Position numbers and translations under genes: made by a program. The notes below the pieces were generated by a model that was not told where the DNA came from, did no database searches, and saw nothing but the letters and a program-made list of their open reading frames with translations. A stretch of DNA of 64,000 nt from Mycobacterium terramassiliense. Its GTDB lineage: Bacteria > Actinomycetota > Actinomycetes > Mycobacteriales > Mycobacteriaceae. The stretch spans positions 1,337,772 through 1,401,771 of the forward strand of contig NZ_LT717701.1 of assembly GCF_900157385.1 (NCBI RefSeq). Direction: 5' to 3'. This document shows positions 42,876 through 51,252 of this stretch, one piece after another; position 1 is the stretch's first letter, and every line of letters begins with the position of its first letter.

Positions 42876-45301
42876 TGGCACAACCGCTTCCCGAATTCCC
42901 GCTGGCCGGCTATACCGTGGTTGACCTCTCCACCGGGATAGCGGGCGCCTACGGCACGAAGTTGCTGGCCGACGGCGGTGCCGAGGTAGTCAAAGCCGAA
43001 CCGCCGGAAGGCGATCCGCTGCGTCTCTGGTCGGCCTCGGGCGCCGCCATCCCGCCCGGTGAGGATGGCGCGCTGTTCAGCTTCCTTGCCGGATCAAAGC
43101 ACAGCGTCGTTGCCGATCCCGATGTCGGTGACGACGTCGCGCTGGTCCACGGGCTGCTGGCCGCCGCGGAGGCGGTGGTTTGGTCGGGTGGGTCGAGACT
43201 GGCCGAAAGCCCGCACTTCACGCCGGCCGCCATCCACGACCGCCATTCGCACCTCACCGTCTTGTCGATCACGCCGTTCGGGCTGCAGGGGCCCTGGCGG
43301 CACCGGGCGGCCACCGAGTTCACGCTGCAGGCCTGGTCCGGGGGAATCATCGGGCTCGGACGTGGCGAGCCCGACCTCGCGCCGGTGTTCGTCGGCGGGC
43401 AGGCCGGGGAATACCTGGCCGGGGTCTACGCCAGTGCTGCGTTGCTGGCATCGCGGTACGGCGGCGGCCCGGGGCAACTGCTGGACCTTTCGATGCTGGA
43501 GACGCAGATCCTTTGTCTGACTTACTATCCCGTCACCTACTTCGAAATGCTCGGACGCCCGTGGCGGGACCAGAGACGACTCACCGTGCCGGGTGTTGCC
43601 CGCGCCAAAGACGGCCTGGTGGACCTCGGCTGTGGCACCGCGCAACAGTGGTTCGACCTCTGCGCGATGGTGGGACACCCCGAGTGGATCGATGAGGAAT
43701 CGCCGCTGACGATCACCGAGCAGGCCAACGTCCACGCCGACGAGATCTACGCGTGGGTCGAGAGCAACACGGTCGACGACATCCGCGAACTGGCGACGGC
43801 GTTCCGGATCCCGAACGCGCCGGTTGCCAACGGCGCCAACGTCGCAACGCTCGACCACTTCCGCGAACGCGGATCGTTCGTGCGCAACCCGCGAGGATTT
43901 CAGCAGCCGGGGCATCCGTACCGCATCGGGCCCGCCCGGCTTCGCCCGCCGGGCCCGGCGCCGCGGCTGGGGGAGCACACGTCGCGCTACCGAACCGCCG
44001 GTGCCGCCGCCCGGCCGGCGCCGCAAGCCGCGAAAGAGCGCCCAAACCAGCTGCCGCTGAGCGGACTTCGCGTGTTGGACATGACGACGTTCTGGGCCGG
44101 CCCGTGCGGCACCCACTTTCTGGCTATGCTCGGCGCCGAAGTCATCCACCTGGAATCCGCCCGCCGTCCCGACGGCACCCGCCTGATTGCCGGCATCCCG
44201 ACCACCGAAGCCCAGTGGTGGGAGAAGTCCCCGATCTTCGCGGCGCTGAACACCAACAAGAAAGGGTTGACGCTGGACCTGCAGAGCCCGCGCGGCCGGG
44301 AGCTGCTGTGCCGGCTCATCGCGACGTGCGACGTGGTCGCGGAGAACTTCACGCCCCGGGTGCTGGACCAGGTCGGGCTGGATTTCCCTGCGATTCAAGC
44401 GATCAGGCCCGACACCGTCCTGTTGCGGATGCCCGGGTTCGGCCTGGACGGCCCGTGGCGCGACAACCCGGCGTTCGCCTATGTCATCGAGGCCGCGGCG
44501 GGCGTGAGCTGGATGACCGGCTACCCCGACCGTGCGCCGTACGACCCGTATTCGATCGGCGATCCCAACGCGGGTATGCATGCGCTCAACGCATTGCTGC
44601 TGGCGCTGGAGCATCGTCGCCGCACCGGCCAGGGCGTGCTGGTAGAGGCGGCGATGGTGGACGCCGCGCTCAGCATCTGCGCCGAGCAGGTCATCGAGCA
44701 CTCCGCCTACGGCGCGCTGTTGGCGCGGGCCGGCAACCGGGGACCGACCGCGGCGCCGCAAAACCTCTACCGCAGCGCCGATATCGACGAATTCGGCCGC
44801 CCCGACAGCTGGGTCGCGATCGCGGTCGCGACCGACGACCAGTGGGCGCGCCTGGTCGAGGCGCTCGGGTCGCCCCCGTGGGCGAGCGATCCCGGGCTGG
44901 CCACCGCGGCCGGCCGGGCGGCGCACCACGACCTGATCGATGAGCACCTGGCCAAGTGGTGCGGCCCCCGCGGCCGCGACGAGATCGTCACCGCCCTCTG
45001 GCAGGCCGGCGTGCCGGTGGCCAAGGTCATGCAGCCGCATCGCCAGACGGAATTGGAACAGCTGGCGTTCCGGCGCTTCTTCGAGGAGGTCGACCACCCG
45101 GTGAACGGTCCGGCGCGGCTGAGCACCGTCCCGATGAGGTTCTCCGCCGGACCCGGCACGTTTCACGCCCGGCACGCACCGCTGCTCGGCGAGCACAACC
45201 GCGAATTGCTGACCGAGCTGGGTTTGACCGACTCGGAGATCGCCGACCTGGAAGCCGACGGCGTGATAGGGCAGGCGCCCGCGATTCGCGCCGCGACGTG
45301 A
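42875..45301 (+). CDS. Tandem-fused family III CoA transferase
   Basis: An 808-residue protein formed from two CaiB/BaiF-type domains. The first begins LAGYTVVDLSTGIAGAYGTK; the second starts near residue 393 with LPLSGLRVLDMTTFWAGPCG. At the position of the catalytic Asp of formyl-CoA transferase (MQDA), the first half reads LETQ (Glu) and the second MVDA (Asp), so the halves may differ in activity. Family III enzymes normally form interlocked dimers, so a fusion could make a pseudo-heterodimer. It ends the operon that starts at 36110 or 38295. Confidence 0.9.
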   Translation: MAQPLPEFPLAGYTVVDLSTGIAGAYGTKLLADGGAEVVKAEPPEGDPLRLWSASGAAIPPGEDGALFSFLAGSKHSVVADPDVGDDVALVHGLLAAAEAVVWSGGSRLAESPHFTPAAIHDRHSHLTVLSITPFGLQGPWRHRAATEFTLQAWSGGIIGLGRGEPDLAPVFVGGQAGEYLAGVYASAALLASRYGGGPGQLLDLSMLETQILCLTYYPVTYFEMLGRPWRDQRRLTVPGVARAKDGLVDLGCGTAQQWFDLCAMVGHPEWIDEESPLTITEQANVHADEIYAWVESNTVDDIRELATAFRIPNAPVANGANVATLDHFRERGSFVRNPRGFQQPGHPYRIGPARLRPPGPAPRLGEHTSRYRTAGAAARPAPQAAKERPNQLPLSGLRVLDMTTFWAGPCGTHFLAMLGAEVIHLESARRPDGTRLIAGIPTTEAQWWEKSPIFAALNTNKKGLTLDLQSPRGRELLCRLIATCDVVAENFTPRVLDQVGLDFPAIQAIRPDTVLLRMPGFGLDGPWRDNPAFAYVIEAAAGVSWMTGYPDRAPYDPYSIGDPNAGMHALNALLLALEHRRRTGQGVLVEAAMVDAALSICAEQVIEHSAYGALLARAGNRGPTAAPQNLYRSADIDEFGRPDSWVAIAVATDDQWARLVEALGSPPWASDPGLATAAGRAAHHDLIDEHLAKWCGPRGRDEIVTALWQAGVPVAKVMQPHRQTELEQLAFRRFFEEVDHPVNGPARLSTVPMRFSAGPGTFHARHAPLLGEHNRELLTELGLTDSEIADLEADGVIGQAPAIRAAT

Positions 45302-45352
45302 CCGGTGGTGGTCGATCCGTCACATCCGTGACCGCTGCGGAGTCTAGCGGGT

Positions 45353-45823
45353 ATGAACGCACTACTGCATCGAAGCGTCTTGGCCCTGTTGGGCTTCGGC
45401 GGCGCTGTCACGGGCGGGTGGGCCTACGCGGCGCCGCGCCACTGGTATGACACCTTTCCCGGCATGGGCATGAGCTGGCTGCCGCAGCTTGGCCCGTACA
45501 ACGAGCACTTCGCCAAAGACGTCGGGGCGATGTTTCTGGCATTGACCGCCGTCACCGCCGTGACGTTCGTGCTGGTGGCCAACCAAACCCTCGTCAGGGT
45601 CACCGCGCTGATGTGGCTCGTCTTCAACGCGCTGCACTGCGTGTATCACCTGTCGATGCTGCAGATGTACGACACCCGGGATGCGACGGTGAACGGAATT
45701 CTATTGCCCCTGGCCGTGTTGGCTGCCGTGGCATTGTTCATCCCGGTACGGGTCTCTAGTGAGCCCAGCCCTCGGCGGCCTGTTCGTCGAACGTACCGTC
45801 AATCCGCTCGAACCGACGCTTGA
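45353..45823 (+). CDS. Small integral membrane protein, unknown function
   Basis: A 156-residue protein with about four hydrophobic segments (near residues 8-26, 55-75, 80-98 and 115-132) and a charged, arginine-rich C-terminus. An aromatic loop (HWYDTFPGMGMSWLPQLGPYNEHF) joins the first two. It looks like a small DoxX- or DUF4345-like membrane protein, but I do not recognise it firmly. The last 68 nt overlap the convergent SDR gene. Confidence 0.72.
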   Translation: MNALLHRSVLALLGFGGAVTGGWAYAAPRHWYDTFPGMGMSWLPQLGPYNEHFAKDVGAMFLALTAVTAVTFVLVANQTLVRVTALMWLVFNALHCVYHLSMLQMYDTRDATVNGILLPLAVLAAVALFIPVRVSSEPSPRRPVRRTYRQSARTDA

Positions 45824-46592
45824 CCGACGCGCGCGCCGCCTCGTGCGGCAGCACGTACAGGCGGTTGGCCACGATCGCGTCGGCCGTCAGCCTGGCGACC
45901 TCGTCGACACTCACGCCCTCGTCCTGCGCCGGCAGCGGGCCGAGCGAGCCCGTCACGTCGGGCGTCGACGCCAGCCCGTAATCGGCGCCCCGGATGCGTT
46001 CCGAGTTGGAGATCAGCTTGGTCTCCACCACCATCGGGCATAGCACCGATACGCCGATGCCGTTGTCCTTGACCTCGCGGGCCAGCGTCTCCGCCAGGGC
46101 CACGACGCCGTACTTGGCGACGCCGTACGCACCCAGGCCCGCGTTGGGCACCAGTCCGGCGAACGACGCGGTGAACGCGATGTGGCCCTCGGTGCCCTGC
46201 TCCAACATCCTCGGCAGGAAGGCCTCGACGGCGTGGATCGAGCCCCACAGGTCGATGTCGATCACCCAGCGCCAGTCGTCGTGCGTCATTGCCGAGATCG
46301 GGCCCGCGACCACGATCCCGGCGTTGCTGAACAGCACGTCAACGCTTCCGAGCAGGCGAAAGGCCTCGTCCGCGAGGTGAACCATCTCCTCGAGATGCCG
46401 CACGTCGCACTGCACCCCGTGCGCGTCAAAGCCCTCGGCGCGCAGGTGCGCCACGGCCTGTTCCAGCGCCGGCTGGTCGACGTCGGCGAGCACGAGCCGC
46501 GCCCCGCGGCGGGCAAACTCGGTGGCGGTGGCCAAACCGATGCCGCTCGCGCCACCGGTGACCACCGCGGCGCGTCCTTCGAATCCGTCCAT
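45756..46592 (-). CDS. SDR-family oxidoreductase
   Basis: A 278-residue classical SDR: TGGASGIG (about 12-19), SNAG, the Ser in AFTASFAGL, and YxxxK in YGVAKYG. It is the last gene of the P450/SDR/SDR minus-strand operon (48681 to 45756), separated from the preceding SDR by 11 nt. Operator copy C lies upstream of the operon. It should oxidise or reduce a hydroxyl or ketone formed by the P450. Confidence 0.9.
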   Translation of the reverse strand: MDGFEGRAAVVTGGASGIGLATATEFARRGARLVLADVDQPALEQAVAHLRAEGFDAHGVQCDVRHLEEMVHLADEAFRLLGSVDVLFSNAGIVVAGPISAMTHDDWRWVIDIDLWGSIHAVEAFLPRMLEQGTEGHIAFTASFAGLVPNAGLGAYGVAKYGVVALAETLAREVKDNGIGVSVLCPMVVETKLISNSERIRGADYGLASTPDVTGSLGPLPAQDEGVSVDEVARLTADAIVANRLYVLPHEAARASVKRRFERIDGTFDEQAAEGWAH

Positions 46593-46603
46593 ACGACGGC
46601 AGC

Positions 46604-47452
46604 CTATTTCAGGCAGCTACCCGCATCGATGGGCAGGGTCACCCCGGTGACGTAGCGGGACTCATCGGAGGCGAAGAACAGCACCGCGTTGCTGATGTCC
46701 AACGGTTCCACCCACGGCACCGGCAGCGTGTGGAACATCTGGCAGATCGGCGCCATGTCGTCGGGGCCCGGGTTCTCCAAATCCGGCCGGAACATGCGCC
46801 AAGTCCCCTCGTTCATGATCATCGCGGTGCTGACGTGCGTGGGATGTACGGAATTGACGCGAATCATCTTCTGCCCCAACTCAACCGCGAAGGCACGCAT
46901 CAGCCCGACAACGCCGTGCTTGGCGGCGACGTAGTGGCCGGTGTGCGGGTAGGCCTTGAGTCCGCCGACCGAGCTGGTCAGGATGATCGATCCGCCGCGG
47001 CCGCCGGCCAGGATGTGCGGAACACCGGCTTTCACCGTCTTCCACACGCCCGACAGGTTGACGTCGATCATCTCCGTCCAGTCCTCTTCGCTGGTTTTGT
47101 CCAGCGTTTCACCGCCATTGCCGATGCCCGCGTTGGCCACGATGATGTCGAGCCGGCCCAGCTGCTCCACACCGCTGTCGACGGCGGCCTTCAGCGCGGC
47201 GTAGTCGCGCACGTCGACTTCGGCCGTGACGACGCGGCGGTTGTGGCCCTTGACGAGGTCGGCCGTCTCCGCCAGATCCTCGGGCGTCGACGCCGGAATC
47301 GCCGTGTCCGCGAGGCCCTCACGGATGGGCTTACAGATGTCGACGGCGATGATGTCGGCGCCCTCTTGCGCCAACCGCACCGCGTGGCTGCGGCCCTGAC
47401 CGCGCGCCGCCCCGGTGATGAAAGCGACTTTGCCTTCAACACGTCCAGTCAT
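46604..47452 (-). CDS. Mycofactocin-coupled SDR oxidoreductase
   Basis: A 282-residue SDR of the mycofactocin-dependent subfamily, recognised by the N-terminal TGAARGQGRSHAVRLAQEGA and the long insertion after AVDICKP that shields a non-exchangeable NAD. It has NAG in VANAGIG, Ser in ILTSSVGG and YxxxK in YVAAKHG. These dehydrogenases hand electrons to the peptide-derived cofactor mycofactocin. It lies 26 nt downstream of the P450 gene, suggesting it oxidises the alcohol the P450 makes. Confidence 0.92.
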   Translation of the reverse strand: MTGRVEGKVAFITGAARGQGRSHAVRLAQEGADIIAVDICKPIREGLADTAIPASTPEDLAETADLVKGHNRRVVTAEVDVRDYAALKAAVDSGVEQLGRLDIIVANAGIGNGGETLDKTSEEDWTEMIDVNLSGVWKTVKAGVPHILAGGRGGSIILTSSVGGLKAYPHTGHYVAAKHGVVGLMRAFAVELGQKMIRVNSVHPTHVSTAMIMNEGTWRMFRPDLENPGPDDMAPICQMFHTLPVPWVEPLDISNAVLFFASDESRYVTGVTLPIDAGSCLK

Positions 47453-47478
47453 TAGCTCTTACCTCATTTCTCAACGGC

Positions 47479-48681
47479 TCAGCCGAGAACGGCCGGCATG
47501 GTCTCCCATCCCCGAACGGTGGAAGTCGGGGACAGCTTGGCGTCGGCAAGGTCGACGTCCCAGTCGGGAAAGCGCTTCAAGATCTCTTCGAGCGCGATGC
47601 GCCCCTCCAGGCGGGCCAGCGCCGAGCCCAGGCAGTAATGGGTGCCGACACTGAACGTCAGGTGTTGGCGAGGCTCGCGGCGGATGTCGAAAACGTCTCC
47701 GTCCGGCGGGAATTGGCGGTGATCACGGTTGGCCGCGCCGACGAGCATCATCATCACGCTGCCCGCGGGCACCCGCTGGCCGTAGTACTCGACATCGCGG
47801 GTGACGTACCTGGCGACGTGGGGCGCCGGCGGTTCGAAGCGCAGCAGCTCCTCGATCGCCGCGGGGATCAGCGACCGGTCGGCGACCAGCGCGCGGCGCT
47901 GCTCCGGGTGTTCGGCCAGCACCTTGCCGGCCCACCCGATCAGCCGGGTGGTGGTCTCGTTGCCGGCGCCGGAGACCACGCTGATGTAGATGAGGAGTTC
48001 CTCGCGGGTAAGCCGGCGCACGGTCCCGGTCTCGTCCTCGAACTCGGCGTGCAGCAGTTCGGTCATGATGTCGTCGGAGGGATGCTCGGCGCGCCAGTCG
48101 ATGAACTGGCCGAAAAATTCGCCGTTCATCATGTGGTCGGCCGTCGCATCCATCGGCTTGCCCGCCTCGGTGCGCAGGTTCGCGTTGGCGCGATCCCGCG
48201 CGGCTTGCTGGTATTCCTCGGGAATGCCCAGCAACATGCCGATCACCCGCATCGGCATCTGCGCCCCGAGGTCGGCGACGAAGTCGAACCGGTCCGCACC
48301 GACCAGCGGATCCAAACTGCGAGCACAGAATTCGCGGATCTTGGGCTCGAGGTCGTTGATCTTGCGCGGCGTGAACATCCGGGACAGCAGCCTGCGATGG
48401 ACGTCATGGATCGGCGGATCCTCGAACAGGATCACCCCCGGCGGAATGTCGATGTTCGCCTTGATCAGCTCGAGGATCGCGCCCTTCGCCGAGCTGAAGG
48501 TCTGGTAGTCGACCAGCCCGCGGTCCACGTCGTCGAAACGGCTCAGCGCGAAGAAGTCATGCTGCTCGTTGTAGTACAGCGGCGCCTGTTCGCGCAGCCG
48601 CCGAAACATCGGGTAGGGGTCGGCGTTCAGCCCCACGTCGTACGGATCGAAGTGGATTTCGCTGGGCGCGCTCAGTGTCAC
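47479..48681 (-). CDS. Cytochrome P450
   Basis: A 400-residue P450. It shows the I-helix GAGNETTTR, ExxR in EELLRFE, and the haem loop FSVGTHYCLGSALAR with the ligand at C350. The start is GTG 48681. It is the first gene of a P450/SDR/SDR operon, with operator copy C 133 bp upstream. No ferredoxin is linked; the lone 2Fe-2S ferredoxin at 6068 carries the same operator, although P450s more often use 3Fe-4S types. Confidence 0.95.
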   Translation of the reverse strand: MTLSAPSEIHFDPYDVGLNADPYPMFRRLREQAPLYYNEQHDFFALSRFDDVDRGLVDYQTFSSAKGAILELIKANIDIPPGVILFEDPPIHDVHRRLLSRMFTPRKINDLEPKIREFCARSLDPLVGADRFDFVADLGAQMPMRVIGMLLGIPEEYQQAARDRANANLRTEAGKPMDATADHMMNGEFFGQFIDWRAEHPSDDIMTELLHAEFEDETGTVRRLTREELLIYISVVSGAGNETTTRLIGWAGKVLAEHPEQRRALVADRSLIPAAIEELLRFEPPAPHVARYVTRDVEYYGQRVPAGSVMMMLVGAANRDHRQFPPDGDVFDIRREPRQHLTFSVGTHYCLGSALARLEGRIALEEILKRFPDWDVDLADAKLSPTSTVRGWETMPAVLG

Positions 48682-48813
48682 GGGTGGTCAATCCCTCTCG
48701 CCGGAACCGCGTTCCCCCCGGAATCGCGGATCGTGCCGCATGTGACTCTGTCATCACCCGTCGACGGGTGTCAACGGCGAATCCGTTTTGGCTAGGTGTC
48801 GTTCTAGATATTA

Positions 48814-48828
48814 GAGAATCTGATTCTC
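48814..48828. promoter_or_regulatory. GAGAAT-N3-ATTCTC operator, copy C
   Basis: A perfect 15-bp palindrome (GAGAAT CTG ATTCTC) in the 210-nt gap between the start of the P450 gene (48681, minus) and the end of the TetR gene. It can only serve the P450/SDR/SDR operon. Nothing else is evident in this gap. Confidence 0.8.
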
Positions 48829-48891
48829 AGGAGGCAAACTGCGTGCGCTATTTGCTCAGGTTCCCACACCGGAAGGGGCCGCCCCGAGGGG

Positions 48892-49608
48892 TCAGCCGAC
48901 GAATCCGCGTGAGCAGAAATCCCACACCTCGTCGGCGGTGATGGGGTGAATCGTCGCGTCGTCGGAGCCGCCGCTGGATTGCGCGATGAACATGACGGTC
49001 TGCATGGCCATGGCGGCGATCCGCCGGGGGTTGACCCCCGCGCGCAGCTTGCCGGCGTCGGAGGCCGCCTCCATGAGCTCGGTGAGCAACGCCAGCAGGG
49101 GGGCGTGGGCGACCTTGACCTCGGCGGGATGCGTCACCAACAACCGTGGCGCAAAGTCGGTGAACAGGGGGCGCTTGGCCGTCGGGTCGGGGCGTGACGC
49201 CTCGTACAACAGCTCGATGGCGACCTTCAGACGCTCCAGCGGATCGGTCTGGCTCTCGGTGGCCGCCCGGATCTGGTCGGCCGAACGGCTCAGCGCGTCC
49301 TCGAACAGCGCGAGCAGTAGCTCATGCTTGCCGTCGAACTGCAGGTAGAAGCTGCGCAACGACTGGCGGGAGCGGTCGACGACCTCCTGGACGGTAAAGT
49401 CGGTGCTGCCCTTTTCGATGATGATGGCCTGCGCCGCGTCGAGGAAGCGCTGAACGCGCTGCGCCGCCCGCAATTTCGCGGTTTTGATGGATCGTTCGAC
49501 GGCGCGCTGCTTCCAGGCGGGCTCTTCGCTTGGGCTCGTCACGGTCGGCTCAGGGGATTGCCGCGTGGGGAGAACATGATTGGACTCTACCGGAGAACGC
49601 CGTGCCAT
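48892..49608 (-). CDS. TetR-family regulator, candidate controller of the GAGAAT regulon
   Basis: A 238-residue TetR regulator with an unusually long N-terminal extension (about 45 residues) before the helix-turn-helix at about 50-95 (VQRFLDAAQAIIIEKGST, then SLRSFYLQFDGKHELLLALF). Operator copy D lies 56 bp upstream in its divergent promoter and copy C lies just past its 3' end. This makes it the best candidate to bind GAGAAT-N3-ATTCTC across the window and to repress itself. The ligand is probably a CoA ester or oxidised lipid (inference from the targets). Confidence 0.92.
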   Translation of the reverse strand: MARRSPVESNHVLPTRQSPEPTVTSPSEEPAWKQRAVERSIKTAKLRAAQRVQRFLDAAQAIIIEKGSTDFTVQEVVDRSRQSLRSFYLQFDGKHELLLALFEDALSRSADQIRAATESQTDPLERLKVAIELLYEASRPDPTAKRPLFTDFAPRLLVTHPAEVKVAHAPLLALLTELMEAASDAGKLRAGVNPRRIAAMAMQTVMFIAQSSGGSDDATIHPITADEVWDFCSRGFVG

Positions 49609-49663
49609 CGGTGCGCTCGACCCCCTATGGACGCCGTGTCGGAGATTGTAACTTTCTCACGAC

Positions 49664-49678
49664 GAGAATACTATTCTC
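49664..49678. promoter_or_regulatory. GAGAAT-N3-ATTCTC operator, copy D
   Basis: A perfect 15-bp palindrome (GAGAAT ACT ATTCTC) in the divergent promoter between the TetR gene (start 49608) and the FadE gene (start 49761). A further TTCTC half-site lies at 49654-49658, so TTCTC, GAGAA and TTCTC start at exact 10-bp steps. A TACTAT -10-type hexamer lies inside the element. Confidence 0.82.
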
Positions 49679-49760
49679 TTAGACGCGTGTATGGAAGCGC
49701 AATCGCAAGAGCATAACCAGCCGTGCCGGAGAATCCGGAAACCGCCATTCGAGGAGTGCA

Positions 49761-50936
49761 GTGCAGCTGACCTTTGACGCCGACGTCGAGGCGTTCCGCG
49801 CCGAGTTCGTGGCCTTCTTGGACGCACACCTCCCGTCGGAGGCCGAGGCGGTCGAGCGCCCGCGGTCGAGTTCGCACATCCCGGAATGGGCCCGGCGCTG
49901 GCAACGGCTGCTCTTCGACAGCGGCTGGCTGCTGCCCGGCAATCCACCCGAATTCGGGGGCCGCAACGCCACGCTCCTGCAGCAATACGTGTACCTGGAG
50001 GAGTTGGGGCGCCGGCGCATCTATCAAAGCTTCAATCCGCAGGGTGTGGGCATCATCGCGGCGTCGTTGTTGACGTTCGGCACCGAGGAGCAGAAGCGGC
50101 GATGGGCGGTGCCGATTCTGCGTGCCGAGATCACCGCGTCGCTGGGGATGAGCGAGCCCGGCGCCGGCTCGGACCTGGCGTCGCTGAAGACACGGGCGGT
50201 GCTGGACGGGGACCACTTCGTCGTCAACGGGCAGAAGGTCTGGACGTCGGGCGCGCACGACGCCGACGTGCTGTTGGCATTCGTGCGCACCGATCCGGGC
50301 AAGCCGAAACACAAGGGCATCAGTGCGTTGATGATCCCCACCGATACCCCCGGTGTGGTGCGCCGCCCCTTCGCGTCGATGTGTGACGACGACGAAATCG
50401 ACTTCAACGAGGTGTTTTTCACCGACGCGCGGGTGCCGGCCGAGAATCTGGTGGGTGAACTCGACGGGGGCTGGCGCGTCGCGACCGGTTCGCTCGGCCA
50501 CGAACGGGTCATGCTGTGGATGGGATATGTCGACTTATTGCGCGAGCTGACAATCGATTTCACTCCGTCGGGAGCCCTTCAGCGCGACCGCTACGCGACC
50601 CTGGTGATGGATTCCTATGCGCTGCGGCTGTTGGGATCGGCGGCCCTGGCGCGCGCGGCCGGCGGGCAGGAGGACGTGCCCGCGCAGTCGGTGCTCAAGC
50701 TGCTCGGCTCCGAGGCCCTGCAGCGCGCCTCCGAGGACGCGCTGGGCGCCGCGGGCGCCGACGGGCTCGCGTACCACGCGGTCACCGCGCCGTTCGCTCC
50801 GCTGAACCTCGACAGCCACTACCGCAGCTGGTTCGACCGGTACGCGCGCAGCTTCGCCGCGACCATCGCCGGCGGCACGTCCGAGATTCAGCGGAACATC
50901 ATCGCCGAGCGGGTGCTCGGCCTGCCGCGCAACTAG
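49761..50936 (+). CDS. Acyl-CoA dehydrogenase (FadE)
   Basis: A 391-residue full-length acyl-CoA dehydrogenase starting at GTG 49761 after GAGGAG. Key segments are SLGMSEPGAGSDLASLKT (flavin contact), NGQKVWTSGAHDAD and the C-terminal GGTSEIQRNIIAERVLGLP. Its length fits a homotetrameric FadE. It is divergent from the TetR gene and is the only plus-strand gene under operator copy D. Its stop overlaps that of the small convergent membrane protein. Confidence 0.93.
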   Translation: MQLTFDADVEAFRAEFVAFLDAHLPSEAEAVERPRSSSHIPEWARRWQRLLFDSGWLLPGNPPEFGGRNATLLQQYVYLEELGRRRIYQSFNPQGVGIIAASLLTFGTEEQKRRWAVPILRAEITASLGMSEPGAGSDLASLKTRAVLDGDHFVVNGQKVWTSGAHDADVLLAFVRTDPGKPKHKGISALMIPTDTPGVVRRPFASMCDDDEIDFNEVFFTDARVPAENLVGELDGGWRVATGSLGHERVMLWMGYVDLLRELTIDFTPSGALQRDRYATLVMDSYALRLLGSAALARAAGGQEDVPAQSVLKLLGSEALQRASEDALGAAGADGLAYHAVTAPFAPLNLDSHYRSWFDRYARSFAATIAGGTSEIQRNIIAERVLGLPRN

Positions 50937-51196
50937 CGGGCGTCCGACCAGGCGTAGTAACCGATCGCGACGAGTCCGGCGGCGATCGACACCGCCCCTA
51001 ATGCCATGCCCGCGAGGGCGATTCGCGGGTTGTCCGCTTCGCCGCGCTGCACTCGCCTGCGGGCGACGTCGCCGGTTATCACCGCGGCTATCCCGAAGGG
51101 CACCCCGATGAGCAGCCAGCAGGTGAGGAGCGCAACTAGGCCCACGAGCAGCGAAGCGACGCCGACCTCGTTTCGCGGCGCATCGGGTTGACTCAT
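50933..51196 (-). CDS. Small DUF4190-like membrane protein
   Basis: An 87-residue protein beginning MSQPDAPRNEVG, with two hydrophobic segments (about residues 14-40 and 60-82) joined by a basic loop (DVARRRVQRGEADNP). This is the pattern of DUF4190 proteins common in actinobacteria. ATG 51196 is chosen since longer in-frame extensions run antisense through the FadE gene below. It overlaps the FadE stop by 3 nt. The function is unknown. Confidence 0.75.
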   Translation of the reverse strand: MSQPDAPRNEVGVASLLVGLVALLTCWLLIGVPFGIAAVITGDVARRRVQRGEADNPRIALAGMALGAVSIAAGLVAIGYYAWSDAR

Positions 51197-51252
51197 CGCG
51201 TCCCATCCTCGTGGTTGCCAGACGAGTCTACGCGCAGGAACGCGGTCGGCCG

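Noticed and set aside
43094..45196. A 700-codon open frame antisense to the fused CoA transferase
   Set aside because: Its composition follows from reversing a GC-rich gene (runs of Arg, Gly, Pro, Asp, Val and Gln), it has no ribosome site or domain, and the plus-strand protein has clear family motifs throughout.
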